From: Terriglobia bacterium
GTDB taxonomy: Bacteria; Acidobacteriota; Terriglobia; Terriglobales; SCQP01
DNA length: 64,000 bases
Assembly (NCBI GenBank): GCA_021323595.1
Contig: JAJPKR010000056.1
Location: 62,001-126,000, forward strand
Direction of reading: 5' to 3'
Numbering within the stretch: the stretch's first letter is position 1; the number at the start of each line of letters is the position of its first letter. Under the pieces are notes generated by a model that searched no databases, was not told the origin of the DNA, and saw only the letters and a program-made list of their open reading frames with translations. The position numbers were made by a program, and so were the translations under genes. Below are positions 1-8,714 of this stretch, one piece after another.

Positions 1-913
1 CCCGCGCCAAGGTCACGCCCAGGGGCATGCCGCTCGCAATGCCCTTGGCGCTGGTCACGATATCGGGTTCGACGCCGAAGTGCTCGATCGCCCACATCTT
101 GCCCGTGCGGCCGCAGCCCGATTGCACCTCGTCCACGACCAGCAAGATGCCGTGCTGCGTGCAAATCTTGCGCAGCTCGCGCAAGAACTCCGCCGGCGGC
201 ACCACGTAGCCGCCTTCTCCCTGCACCGGCTCCAAGAACAGCGCCGCGACCTCGTTGGCCGGTGTGGTGGTGCGGAACAGCCGGTCCAGGTCTTCCAGGC
301 ACGCCGCGGTGACGTCGGCGGCGCCGTGCAAGGGATGATAAGGATCGGGATAAGGAATGTGAAAGAAACCGGGCACCAGCGGCGCGAAGCGCGCGCGCTG
401 CGTGACCTTGCTGCTGGTCAGCGAAAGCGCGCCCATCGTGCGCCCATGGAAGGAGTTGTAGAAGCCGATGATGGACTGCCGCCCGGTGTGATACCGCGCC
501 AGCTTGATCGCCGCTTCGTTGGCCTCGGCGCCGGAGTTGCCGTAGTAAACGCGGTGCGGCCCCGGCATCGGCGCCACCCGCGACAGCGCCTCGGCCACGG
601 CCACCATCTGCTCGTAATAAAAATCGGTCCCCGACATGTGAATGAGCTTCGCCGCCTGCGCTTGGATCGCCGCCACCACCTCGGGATGGCAATGCCCGGT
701 CGAGCAGACCGCGATCCCGGCGCTGAAGTCGAGGAATTCATTGCCGTCCACGTCGGTGACCTTCATGCCGCGGCCCTGCGCGGCCACCAGCGGATAGTCG
801 CGGGTGTAAGAGGGCGAGATGTACTGGCGATCGCCGGCCAGCACGCGGCGCGCGTTGGGTCCTGGCAGTTCGGTGCGAATGTGGGGCGTGGCTTGCGTCT
901 CGGTGGAAATCAT
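1..913 (-). CDS. Class III PLP aminotransferase (4-aminobutyrate / acetylornithine type), 3' end beyond window
   Basis: This is a pyridoxal-phosphate aminotransferase of the ornithine/GABA class. The frame opens at an ATG at 913 and runs off the left edge, so about 304 N-terminal residues are present and the last third is missing. Visible family features are the glycine/serine cofactor loop YYGNSGAEANEAAIKLAR (about residues 123-140), the FHGRT motif, the VDEVQSGCGRTG aspartate region and the SAKG motif whose lysine (about residue 290) should form the Schiff base. The phrase LFLEPVQGEGGYVVPP is typical of GabT-like enzymes. A semialdehyde-type dehydrogenase lies at 4223-5671 on the same strand, which would suit a GABA shunt, but other genes separate them. 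Acetylornithine aminotransferase or another omega-aminotransferase is equally possible without the C-terminus. Confidence 0.9.
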   Translation of the reverse strand, partial: MISTETQATPHIRTELPGPNARRVLAGDRQYISPSYTRDYPLVAAQGRGMKVTDVDGNEFLDFSAGIAVCSTGHCHPEVVAAIQAQAAKLIHMSGTDFYYEQMVAVAEALSRVAPMPGPHRVYYGNSGAEANEAAIKLARYHTGRQSIIGFYNSFHGRTMGALSLTSSKVTQRARFAPLVPGFFHIPYPDPYHPLHGAADVTAACLEDLDRLFRTTTPANEVAALFLEPVQGEGGYVVPPAEFLRELRKICTQHGILLVVDEVQSGCGRTGKMWAIEHFGVEPDIVTSAKGIASGMPLGVTLAR

Positions 914-1199
914 GAAAAGTGACCTCGCGGCTCCCGGCACGGATGGGGAGCGGAAAACGTTGGCAATCGAAACGATCTGGGCTGAAAAAGGGACGGCCGC
1001 CGGGTGAGAGTTAGTCCGAGCCGAAAAGGCTCGGTCGCGCCGCCGCCGGGAGCAGGGCGGCTCGCGGTCGTAACGCGAGGGACGGGCCCCGCCGTACCGC
1101 GAGGAAGAAGCCGGACCGCGACGCGGCAGAAGCGCCGAGCCGCCGGCGCTGGTCGCGCCGCTCACGCTCTCCGCGAGTTCGAATGCTCTCCCGCATGCT
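914..1199. other. Noncoding gap with one perfect GC-rich hairpin
   Basis: No gene is apparent between the aminotransferase start and the cysS stop. A perfect 7-bp stem (CCGAGCC at 1016-1022, GGCTCGG at 1028-1034) with a GAAAA loop lies downstream of cysS on its strand. There is no T-tract on either strand, so it is at best a weak or Rho-assisted terminator. Confidence 0.35.
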
Positions 1200-2618
1200 T
1201 CATTTGCGGCGCCAGCGGCTGCCGCCGCCCTTGACGTCTTCGATCGCGATGCCCGCCGCGTCGAGTTCGGCGCGAATCGCATCGGCGCGGCGGAAATCGC
1301 GCCGCCGCCGCGCCTCGTCGCGCTCGCGCAGCCGCGCTTCGATCGTCGCCGGATCCAAGCCTGCGCTTGCTTCCATTTTCTCACGTTCGGCCAGGGTGAG
1401 CACGGCGAAGACTTGATCGAAAAGGTGCAGCAGCTCTTCGCACGCCGTGGCGTTCGCCGCGCGCAGGCGGCCGGCGTCGAGCGCGATGTTGGCCTCGCGC
1501 ACCAATTCGAAGATCGCCGCCAGCGCCTCGGCGGTATTGAGGTTATCCGCCAGCGCCGCGACATAGCCCGCGCGCGCGGCGGTGATCTTCGCCGCCAGCT
1601 CGGCATCTTCTCCGGCCGCCAGCCCTCCCTGCCGCAGCCGGTCGCGCAGGCTCATCAGCCGCTCCACCGCCGCCGCCGCCTGCTGCAAGCCCTCGAGGGT
1701 GAAGTTCAACTGCCGCCGATAGGGGACCGAGGCCAAGAGATAGCGCACGGCGCTGGCCCGATAGCCTTGATCGAGCAGATCGCGCAAGGTGAAGAAATTG
1801 CCGAGCGACTTCGACATCTTCTCGCCGTTGACCAGCAAGAACTCGACATGCATCCAGCCGCGCACGAACGGCCGCCCGGTCACCGCCTCGGCCTGCGCGA
1901 TCTCGTTCTCGTGATGCGGAAAAATCAAGTCGGTGCCGCCGGCGTGCAGATCGAAGCTCTCCCCCAGCAGCGTCATTGACATGACCGAGCACTCGATGTG
2001 CCAGCCCGGCCGCCCCGGACCCCACGGGCTGGGCCAGCTCGGCTCGCCGGGCTTGTGCGCCTTCCAGAGCACGAAGTCGCGCGCCTCTTCCTTTTCGTAT
2101 TGGTCGCTCTCAACGCGCGCGCCCGCCTGCAGCCCGCCCAGGTCCTTGCCCGATAGCCGCCCGTAAGCGGGAAAGCTCGCGACGCGAAAATATACCGAGC
2201 CGTCGCTCGCATAGGCGTGGCCGCTGTCCACCAGGCGCTCGATCCAGGCCACCATCTGCGGCACATAGTCGGTAGCTTTCGCCAGATGCGTCGGCGGCTG
2301 GATGCCGAGGCGGCCTAAATCCTCGAGAAAGGCCTGCGTGTAGATGGCAGCGTGTTCGGCGACGCTATGACCGGCGGTGCGGGCCCGCTCGATCATCTTG
2401 TCATCCACGTCGGTGATGTTCATCACCGTCTCGAGCGCGAAGCCTTGGCTGGCGAGGAAGCGCTGCAGCACGTCCACGGCGACGAAGGTCCGGTAGTTGC
2501 CGATATGGCCGTAGTCGTACACCGTGAGCCCGCACGTGTACATGCGGAAGCGCCGGCCATCGCCGGCGACGAGCGGTTCGAGACGGCGCGTCAGCGTGTT
2601 GTAGAGGAGAATTTCCAT
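1200..2618 (-). CDS. cysS: Cysteinyl-tRNA synthetase
   Basis: This class I aminoacyl-tRNA synthetase charges tRNA-Cys in the cytoplasm and is essential. The product is 472 residues, the usual family length. The HIGH-type signature is GHIG at residues 37-40 and KMSKS is at 267-271. The zinc ligands match the E. coli enzyme by position: C29, C210, H235 and E239 (in FPHHENE). The C-terminal helical anticodon-binding part ends in an arginine-rich stretch. The chosen start is the ATG at 2618, giving MEILLYNT; an in-frame ATG-containing extension of three codons upstream is unlikely because the family normally begins at this motif. It appears monocistronic, with the radical SAM gene divergent about 250 bp upstream. 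Confidence 0.98.
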   Translation of the reverse strand: MEILLYNTLTRRLEPLVAGDGRRFRMYTCGLTVYDYGHIGNYRTFVAVDVLQRFLASQGFALETVMNITDVDDKMIERARTAGHSVAEHAAIYTQAFLEDLGRLGIQPPTHLAKATDYVPQMVAWIERLVDSGHAYASDGSVYFRVASFPAYGRLSGKDLGGLQAGARVESDQYEKEEARDFVLWKAHKPGEPSWPSPWGPGRPGWHIECSVMSMTLLGESFDLHAGGTDLIFPHHENEIAQAEAVTGRPFVRGWMHVEFLLVNGEKMSKSLGNFFTLRDLLDQGYRASAVRYLLASVPYRRQLNFTLEGLQQAAAAVERLMSLRDRLRQGGLAAGEDAELAAKITAARAGYVAALADNLNTAEALAAIFELVREANIALDAGRLRAANATACEELLHLFDQVFAVLTLAEREKMEASAGLDPATIEARLRERDEARRRRDFRRADAIRAELDAAGIAIEDVKGGGSRWRRK

Positions 2619-2770
2619 CGCGGCCAAGCCGAAATTGTAGCAAGAGGCGGTCGCTGCCCCTCCGCCTCGCGCCGGCCGCCCGCTTTGTTTTGCGCGCCAG
2701 CGGTCCCCTGCTCGCCGTCCGCGGGCGCATCACGAGGTGAGCCCCGTGGGGCCCGAGCTGCTGCATCAAC

Positions 2771-2798
2771 TCCGTGGGGCAGGCACTCCTGCCTGCCG
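2771..2798. repeat. Dispersed palindromic element, copy A
   Basis: This 28-bp unit matches copy B at 5759-5786 in 25 of 28 positions. Its core is a perfect 8-bp inverted repeat, GGCAGGCA at 2778-2785 and TGCCTGCC at 2790-2797, with the loop CTCC. The arms are conserved between copies while the differences sit in the loop, as in REP-like elements. It lies in the divergent gap between cysS and the radical SAM gene. Confidence 0.7.
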
Positions 2799-2872
2799 CT
2801 TGCGCCTGCCGCCTCGGCGCTGCTTCCCTTCCCCAATCGCCGATCCCACCATTGCCCGTATCATGGAAACCA

Positions 2873-4174
2873 GTGGACGTTAACACCAGCGAACGGCGCG
2901 CCCTGGTCGAGGCGGCGATTGCGGCCCATCCGTCGCTGCCGCCCGAATGCGTCGTCAAGGAAGACCTGCTCCGCGGCGGCGTGGCGTTCTCGCCGGCCGC
3001 GCTGCGCCTGGCGGCTCGCGCCAAGAGCAAGGCCTACTTCATCTTTTCCTTCGACCTCGTGCCCCTGGCCGCCATGGAGAACCAGGAGCACTGGTCGGCG
3101 CCGGAGGAGATTTGGCTGGAGGGCGGACCCTGGGGCTTTCGCCCGACCATCGTCTCGGTCCGCTTGAACCCCGACTCGCCCTATTGCGTGGATGTGGATG
3201 CCGACAACGCGCCCGTGCTCAAGCTGGAAGATGAGGTCCTGGCCGGCGTGCGCCTGCCGCCCGTGCCCGAGTACTACACCAAGACCCTGAGCAACGGCAA
3301 ACGCGTCATCGAGATCGCGCCCACCATCGAGTGGGGCTATCTCGTTTATCTCACCGTCTTCCGCGTCTGCCAGTATTTCGGCCAGCAGGAAGAGTGCCAG
3401 TTCTGCGACATCAACGAAAACTATCGCCAGCAGGTCAAGGCCGGCCGCCCTTACACCGGCGTCAAATCCGTCGCCGAAATTCTGGAAGCGATGGAGATCA
3501 TCGCTGCCACCGACTCCGCCAGCCGCGCCTATACCCTCACCGGCGGCAGCATCACTTCCCAGCTCAAGGGCCAGCGCGAGGCCGAGTTCTACGCGCAATA
3601 CGCCGCCGCCATCGAAGCGCGCTTCCCCGGCCGCTGGATCGGCAAGATCGTGGCGCAGGCGCTGCCCAAGGACGAGGCGCGGCGATTCAAAGAGGCCGGC
3701 GCGCAGATTTACCACCCCAACTTCGAGGTCTGGGATGCACGCCTGTTCAGCCTGATCTGCCCCGGCAAGGATCGCTACGTCGGGCGCGCCGAATGGCACC
3801 GGCGCATTCTCGACGCCGCCGAAATCTTCGGCCCCTCGCACGTGATTCCCAACTTCGTCGGCGGCATCGAGATGGCGCGGCCCTATGGCTTCGCCACCGT
3901 GGACGAGGCCATCCGCTCGACCGCCGAGGGACTGGAGTTTTTCATGTCGCGGGGCGTCGCTCCGCGCTTCACCACCTGGTGCCCCGAGCCGCTCACCCCG
4001 CTCGGCCGCGCCAATCCCGGCGGCGCTCCGCTCGAGTACCACCTGCGCCTGCTCGAAACTTGGCGCGACACCCACGCCAAGTACAAGCTCCCCGTGCCGC
4101 CCGGCTACGGCGACCCCGGCGCCGGCCGCGCGGTCTTCTCCGTCAGCTCCTTCATGGACGTCATCGCGCAGTAG
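2873..4174 (+). CDS. Radical SAM protein with a CX8CX2C cluster motif
   Basis: The protein is 433 residues and looks like a radical S-adenosylmethionine enzyme of unknown substrate. The cluster-binding segment is CQYFGQQEECQFCDIN, with spacing C-X8-C-X2-C instead of the usual C-X3-C-X2-C. It is followed by YTLTGGS, which resembles the glycine-rich SAM-binding strand, and by regular beta/alpha units ending in VSSFMDVIAQ. The start is placed at the GTG at 2873, because the frame upstream runs through the palindromic repeat and codes for low-complexity sequence. No partner gene suggests a pathway: cysS is divergent and the aldehyde dehydrogenase is convergent. I am confident about the superfamily but not about function. 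Confidence 0.8.
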   Translation: MDVNTSERRALVEAAIAAHPSLPPECVVKEDLLRGGVAFSPAALRLAARAKSKAYFIFSFDLVPLAAMENQEHWSAPEEIWLEGGPWGFRPTIVSVRLNPDSPYCVDVDADNAPVLKLEDEVLAGVRLPPVPEYYTKTLSNGKRVIEIAPTIEWGYLVYLTVFRVCQYFGQQEECQFCDINENYRQQVKAGRPYTGVKSVAEILEAMEIIAATDSASRAYTLTGGSITSQLKGQREAEFYAQYAAAIEARFPGRWIGKIVAQALPKDEARRFKEAGAQIYHPNFEVWDARLFSLICPGKDRYVGRAEWHRRILDAAEIFGPSHVIPNFVGGIEMARPYGFATVDEAIRSTAEGLEFFMSRGVAPRFTTWCPEPLTPLGRANPGGAPLEYHLRLLETWRDTHAKYKLPVPPGYGDPGAGRAVFSVSSFMDVIAQ

Positions 4175-4222
4175 CCCCCCGCCGCCCGCCCACCCCGGTC
4201 TCGGATCTCCGGTCGCTGCTCC

Positions 4223-5671
4223 CTAGCCGTGCAAAAGCATCAGCCGCAGCTCGGTCATTTCGGCGATGGCGGCGCGCAGTCCTTCCCGGCCGAAGCCCGA
4301 TTCCTTGACCCCGCCGTAAGGCATAGGATCGAGCCGGTAGGCGCTGGCGTCGTTGACGATCACGCCGCCGACCTCGAGGCGGCGAAACGCGGCGAGTGCG
4401 AATTGGAGGTCGCGGGTGAACAGGCCGGCCTGCAGGCCGAAGCGGCTGGCGTTGACCTCGGCGATGGCCTCGTCCACGTTCTCATACGGGATCAGCACCA
4501 GCACCGGCGCGAAGACCTCTTCCCGGCAGACGCTCATCTCCGGGCGCACCCGATCGAGAATCGTGGGCTCGAGGAAGCCGCCGTCGCGGTGGCCGCCGCA
4601 CAGCAGGCGCGCGCCCGCGCTCGTGGCCTCGCGAATCCAGCCCTCCGCGCGCCGCGCCGCCGCGTCGTCGATCATCGGCCCGACGTCGGTGGCCTCATCC
4701 AGCGGATCGCCCAGCCGCAGCGCCTGCGCCCCCGCCGCCAACCGCTCGCTCATCTCCGCATACACCCGGCGGTGAATCAGCACCCGCTGCGCCGAGATGC
4801 AGCTTTGCCCGGCATAGGCGAATCCCGCGCGCACCAGCTTATCCGCCGCCTCCGCCAGGTCGGCGTCGTGGTGGACAATATTCGCGGCGTTGCCGCCCAG
4901 CTCCAGCGTCACCCGCTTGCGGCCGGCGCGCGTCTTCAGCCCCCAGCCGACGGCGGCGCTGCCGGTGAAGCTCAGCATCGCCACCCGCTCGTCGGCCAGC
5001 ATCGCCTCCACCGGCGCCGCGCCGCCGCTGATCACATTCACCGCCCCCGGCGGCCAGTCGCAGCCCAGCGCCAGCTCGCCCAGCCGCAGGGCCGTGAGCG
5101 GCGTGCGCGGCGAGGCCTTGATCACGATGGCATTGCCCGCCGCCAGCGCCGGCGCCAGCTTGTGCAGCACCAGGTTGAGCGGAAAATTGAACGGCGTGAC
5201 GCCCGCGATCAGCCCCAGCGGTACCCGCCGCGTGATCGCCAGCCGCCCCTCGGCGCCGGCCACGACGTCGAGCGGCATCGCTTCCCCACCGATGCGCGTC
5301 GCCTCCTCGGCGGCGGTGCGCACCGTCAGCAAGCCCCGGCGCACCTCCGCGCGGGCGTCGCGCAGCGGCTTGCCCGCCTCCTGCGCCATCAGCGCCGCCA
5401 GCTCGTCTTGGTTCAGCCGCAGGGCGTTCTCCAGCTCCAGCAGCGCGTCGCGGCGGCGGTGCGCCGGCAGCGCCGCCATCGCGTCCCGCGCCGCCGCGCC
5501 GGCGGCGAGCGCGCGCTCGACCTCCAGCGCCGTGGCTTCGCCCGTCCAGCCGACCACGTCGCTGCTGTAGGGCGAGCGCACCGCCACGCGCTTCTCCGGC
5601 GCCGCCAGTTCGCCCCCGATCACGAAGCCGTAAGTTCGTTCGGCGGAAGGCTCGGCGAGATCGCTGCGCAT
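4223..5671 (-). CDS. NAD(P)-dependent aldehyde dehydrogenase
   Basis: This soluble enzyme of the ALDH superfamily oxidises an aldehyde to the acid. At 482 residues it is family-typical. The catalytic cysteine is C291 (GQSCISAQR), the general base E257 (LELGGN), the oxyanion asparagine N162 (PFNFPLN) and the cofactor lysine K185 (VIKAS), with the SFTGSAAVG nucleotide loop at about 234-242. Sequence style is close to succinate-semialdehyde or lactaldehyde dehydrogenases. The start is the ATG at 5671 (MRSDLAEPSAERTYGF). The open frame continues upstream, but that part runs through the repeat at 5759-5786 and is not protein-like. It converges on the radical SAM gene. Pairing with the aminotransferase at the left edge in GABA degradation is possible but unproven. 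Confidence 0.93.
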   Translation of the reverse strand: MRSDLAEPSAERTYGFVIGGELAAPEKRVAVRSPYSSDVVGWTGEATALEVERALAAGAAARDAMAALPAHRRRDALLELENALRLNQDELAALMAQEAGKPLRDARAEVRRGLLTVRTAAEEATRIGGEAMPLDVVAGAEGRLAITRRVPLGLIAGVTPFNFPLNLVLHKLAPALAAGNAIVIKASPRTPLTALRLGELALGCDWPPGAVNVISGGAAPVEAMLADERVAMLSFTGSAAVGWGLKTRAGRKRVTLELGGNAANIVHHDADLAEAADKLVRAGFAYAGQSCISAQRVLIHRRVYAEMSERLAAGAQALRLGDPLDEATDVGPMIDDAAARRAEGWIREATSAGARLLCGGHRDGGFLEPTILDRVRPEMSVCREEVFAPVLVLIPYENVDEAIAEVNASRFGLQAGLFTRDLQFALAAFRRLEVGGVIVNDASAYRLDPMPYGGVKESGFGREGLRAAIAEMTELRLMLLHG

Positions 5672-5758
5672 GCCTCTAGCATAGGCGCGCCCGCCGCGCC
5701 CCGCGCCTGCCGCCGCCTCATCGCCGCCTCGCCCTCCCCGAACCCAAACGCCCAATCC

Positions 5759-5786
5759 TCCGTGGGGCAGGCATGCTTGCCTGCCG
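5759..5786. repeat. Dispersed palindromic element, copy B
   Basis: This is the second copy of the 28-bp unit at 2771-2798. The arms GGCAGGCA (5766-5773) and TGCCTGCC (5778-5785) are identical to copy A, with a TGCT loop instead of CTCC. It lies between the divergent aldehyde dehydrogenase and transglutaminase-like genes. Confidence 0.7.
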
Positions 5787-5871
5787 TGCGCCCGCATATC
5801 GCGCGTCTCCAATGGCATCGTGCGTTCTGGCTCGCGCGGGTTGCGCTGGTCGTCAGTGCCCAGGCCCGGCG

Positions 5872-5885
5872 TACACTACCGTGTA
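5872..5885. promoter_or_regulatory. Short inverted repeat upstream of the transglutaminase-like gene
   Basis: TACAC (5872-5876) and GTGTA (5881-5885) form a 5-bp inverted repeat with a 4-bp spacer, about 85 bp upstream of the ATG at 5969. It could be an operator half-site pair or part of a promoter (TACACT resembles a -10 box). No convincing -35 is placed correctly. Confidence 0.2.
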
Positions 5886-5968
5886 GGCGCCGCGGAACGA
5901 CGCAGCGGCGGGCCGGTCCAACCCATCCGGTCCGGCGGCGCTCTCAATCGAACCACGCGGAGTCCAAG

Positions 5969-7087
5969 ATGCAAGGGAAAGCAAACGTGGCGCGCGCGGC
6001 GATGGCGATGGCGGCGCTCGCCGCGCTGTGCGCGGCGGCGCTCGGAAGCGCAGGCGGGCGCTCGCCGGCCGCCGGCGCCGCGGCGCGGCCGCCCGCGCCG
6101 TCGCGCGCATTCGAATTCACCTACGCGGTGCACATTCGCGGCATCAAGCCCGGCAGCCGCGTCCGCGTCTGGATTCCTGAAGCCGCCAATACGCCCTCGC
6201 AGCGGGTCCGCGTGCTTTCGATCACGGGAACGCTCCCGCTAACGCCGCGCGTCGAACCCGTGAACGGCGATCATATGCTTTACGCCGCCATCCCCCGCGC
6301 CGCGATGGGGGAATACCATGCGACCATCGCTTACCGCGTCACCCGCTACCTGCGCGGTGAGCCGCGCGCCGGCGGCGCGCCGCCCGATCCGCCCTCGACG
6401 GCCGCGCTCCAGCGCGCGCTCGAACCCAATAAGTTGGTCCCGATTACCGGCATCCCGGCGCAACTGGCGGCACAGGTTGCCGGCGGCCAAACGGGCACCT
6501 TGGCCAAGGCGCGCGCCATCTACGACTTTGTTCTGAAGACGATGCGCTACGATAAGTCCGGACAGGGCTGGGGCCGCGGCGACGTTATTTACGCCTGCAA
6601 CGCCCACCGCGGCAATTGTACCGACTTCCATTCCCTGTTCATCGCCATGGCGCGCTCGCAAAAAATTCCGGCGCGCTTCGAGATCGGTTTCGCCATTCCC
6701 ACGAACGCGGCGGCGGGGCCGGTGCCCGGCTACCATTGTTGGGCCGACTTTTACCTTCCCGGCCGCGGCTGGATTCCGGTGGATGCCGCCGAGGCGTGGC
6801 TCAATCCCGCCGAGCGGTCATTCCTGTTCGGGCATCTCGATTCCGACCGCGTCGAATTTTCCCGCGGCCGCGACCTCGTTCTCAGTCCGCCCCAGGCCGG
6901 CCCTCCGCTGAACTATTTCGTGTATCCCTATGTCGAGGTCAACGGCAAACCATATTCAGGCGTGACCGATCGCTTCGCGTATTCGAACCTCGCCAGCTCG
7001 CGTCGCGCGATCCGTGCGGCCGGCAAAGGAGCGGGCGAACCGCCCCAGCGGCAATCCGCGCCGCTGCCATCCCCCAACCGGGGGTAG
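5969..7087 (+). CDS. Secreted transglutaminase-like (papain-fold) protein
   Basis: The protein is 372 residues. It starts with a basic and then hydrophobic alanine-rich segment (residues 5-27) that looks like a signal peptide, followed by an alanine/proline linker. Residues 45-130 form a beta-rich N-terminal domain. The transglutaminase core has Cys217 (RGNCTDFHS), His256 (GYHCWADF) and Asp272 (IPVDAAEA), the expected triad, so an active cysteine peptidase or amide transferase is likely. The C-terminus (FVYPYVEVNG...) is the usual tail of periplasmic members of this family. The ATG at 5969 is chosen because translation upstream is antisense to the aldehyde dehydrogenase. It is transcribed alone and its substrate is unknown. 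Confidence 0.88.
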   Translation: MQGKANVARAAMAMAALAALCAAALGSAGGRSPAAGAAARPPAPSRAFEFTYAVHIRGIKPGSRVRVWIPEAANTPSQRVRVLSITGTLPLTPRVEPVNGDHMLYAAIPRAAMGEYHATIAYRVTRYLRGEPRAGGAPPDPPSTAALQRALEPNKLVPITGIPAQLAAQVAGGQTGTLAKARAIYDFVLKTMRYDKSGQGWGRGDVIYACNAHRGNCTDFHSLFIAMARSQKIPARFEIGFAIPTNAAAGPVPGYHCWADFYLPGRGWIPVDAAEAWLNPAERSFLFGHLDSDRVEFSRGRDLVLSPPQAGPPLNYFVYPYVEVNGKPYSGVTDRFAYSNLASSRRAIRAAGKGAGEPPQRQSAPLPSPNRG

Positions 7088-7660
7088 AAACGCGTTGCAA
7101 GCGCGTGCGGGGCGCAGCGCCGTTCCCGTCTCGGCAACATTAAGGTGCGGAAACCTTTGTGGCACGATCCGTGTTTGTCGCGTCCCCCCGCAGCTCGCCG
7201 CGCCCCTTCCCGCCGCCCGGCGCCCAATCTCCGCAATGCTTCTTGCGCCAGGCAACTCTGGCGAGAGATTCTGAATCCTACTTAGGTAGGGTCGCAGCGG
7301 CACGTCCGGCTGCGTTCGTTTTCAGGGCAAAAGCCCCTAAACACGCGCGAGAAACATCGCTCCGGGCGGCGGGGGAAACATCCATGGTTCCCAAACGGCT
7401 TGACAATCCTCAAACCGGCGCTTTCGCTATCGGGCTGATTGTGTGTCCCGGCCGCAAAAGGGTCCGCCAGGACAGGAATCCAAGTATCTCTGAGAGTCAT
7501 GACCGCCCAAAGTCACAGCCGCGAGCCACAGTCCAACGCCGCACCCCCCCCAAAGTGGTGGCACACATTTTTCGGCCTCGGCATCCGGTGTAAGGTCCAG
7601 CCCATCAGTGGCTTAGACTCATATCTTCCTGTCCTCTGTTGTGCCAGGCTGGAAGGCCTT
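7088..7660. other. Noncoding stretch of 573 bp with several hairpins
   Basis: I recognise no gene here; the open frames have no family-like sequence. Structures seen are a hairpin just after the transglutaminase stop (7090-7106, ACGCG/CGCGT), CCTAC/GTAGG with a TTAG loop (7277-7290), and a strong stem at 7293-7314 (CGCAGC-GG paired with CC-GCTGCG, one bulged G, loop CACGT). A perfect TTGACA at 7400-7405 could be a -35 box, but no good -10 follows at 16-19 bp. The second half is less GC-rich than the neighbouring genes. Both flanking genes end here, so this is a convergent gap. Confidence 0.5.
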
Positions 7661-8707
7661 CTAAGAGCGTAAGCGGCGGAGAATCGCTTCGGTCGCGGCG
7701 GCGGTGCCGAGCGTCCCGCCGACGTCGGCGGTGCACTCGCGCGCGGCGAGCGCGGCAGCCACCGCGGTTTCGATTCGGCCCGCCTCGGCAGTCAAACCGA
7801 GATGGTCGAGCATGAGCGCCGCGCTGAGCATGGCGCCCATGGGATTGGCCTGGTCCTTGCCCGCCAGCGCCGGCGCCGAGCCGTGCACCGGCTCGAAGAG
7901 CGCCGGCGGACGGCCGGGATTGAAGTTGGCGCTGGCGGCCATCCCCAAGCCGCCTTGCAGCGCGGCGGCGAGGTCGGTGAGGATGTCGCCGAACAAATTA
8001 TTGGTGACGATCACGTCGAATTGCCGCGGGTCGCGGACCATCTGGTAGGCCATCGCGTCCACATAGAGATGCGCCGCCGCGACCTCCGCGTACTGCGGCT
8101 TCAGCTCGGCGAAAACGCGCTGCCATAACCCGCCGGCGTGCGGCATCGCGTTCGATTTGTCGGCCATGTGCAGGCGGCGGCGCGGCCGCGAGCGCGCCAG
8201 CTCGAAGCCGAAGCGCAACACGCGCTCCACGCCGCGGCGCGTGTTCAAGTCAATCTCGGTCGCCACTTCCTGCGCCGTGCCGGCCTGGTAGTTGCCGCCC
8301 ATGCCGACGTACGGGCCCTCGGTGTTCTCGCGAATCACCACGAAGTCCAGCGACGCGCCCGGGATCTCGCGCAACGGACACAGCCGCTCGGCCAGCGGCC
8401 GCACGGGCCGGAAATTGACGTACAGATCGAGGCCGAAGCGCGTGCCCAGCAGGATCTCCACCGCATGGCGATTGTCGGGCACGCGCGGATCCCCCACCGC
8501 CCCCAGCAATAAGGCGTCATGCTGGCGCAGCGTCTCGAGCCCGTCGCCCGGCATCCCGCGGCCTTCACGCAGGTAACGCTCGGCGCCCCAATCGAGCGCG
8601 GTGAACTCCAGCGCGCCCGGCGCCGCCGCTTCCAGCGCCCGCCGCGCGGCGGCGATGACTTCGGGGCCGATGCCGTCGCCGGGAATCAGAGCAATGCGCT
8701 TGGCCAT
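7661..8707 (-). CDS. leuB: 3-isopropylmalate dehydrogenase family (beta-decarboxylating dehydrogenase)
   Basis: The product is 348 residues. It would oxidise and decarboxylate 3-isopropylmalate in leucine synthesis. The IPGDGIGPEV start, the ENTEGPYVGMGG substrate loop (with the NYQAGT region following), the DKSNAM active-site lysine region, the catalytic YVDAMAYQ and VTNNLFGDILTD metal-binding aspartates and the FEPVHGSAP adenosine loop are all present. The layout resembles the actinobacterial type of LeuB. The ATG at 8707 gives MAKRIALIPGDG. It is the last gene of a minus-strand unit, 7 bp after the GT-C gene. No leuA, leuC or leuD is nearby, so a related substrate (tartrate, homoisocitrate) cannot be excluded. 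Confidence 0.85.
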   Translation of the reverse strand: MAKRIALIPGDGIGPEVIAAARRALEAAAPGALEFTALDWGAERYLREGRGMPGDGLETLRQHDALLLGAVGDPRVPDNRHAVEILLGTRFGLDLYVNFRPVRPLAERLCPLREIPGASLDFVVIRENTEGPYVGMGGNYQAGTAQEVATEIDLNTRRGVERVLRFGFELARSRPRRRLHMADKSNAMPHAGGLWQRVFAELKPQYAEVAAAHLYVDAMAYQMVRDPRQFDVIVTNNLFGDILTDLAAALQGGLGMAASANFNPGRPPALFEPVHGSAPALAGKDQANPMGAMLSAALMLDHLGLTAEAGRIETAVAAALAARECTADVGGTLGTAAATEAILRRLRS

Positions 8708-8714
8708 GACACGC

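Noticed and set aside
1016-1034. Intrinsic terminator for cysS
   Set aside because: The hairpin is perfect but lacks a T-tract on the cysS strand and is about 170 bp past the stop, so it was not called a terminator.
4229-5968. Long plus-strand open frame leading into the transglutaminase-like gene
   Set aside because: It is antisense to the aldehyde dehydrogenase, has Arg/Gln/His-rich low-complexity translation and no family motif; it stays open because of high GC.
7159-7593. Open frame in the 573-bp gap after the transglutaminase-like gene
   Set aside because: No SD, no family features and a translation rich in Arg/Pro; it also crosses the hairpins described there.
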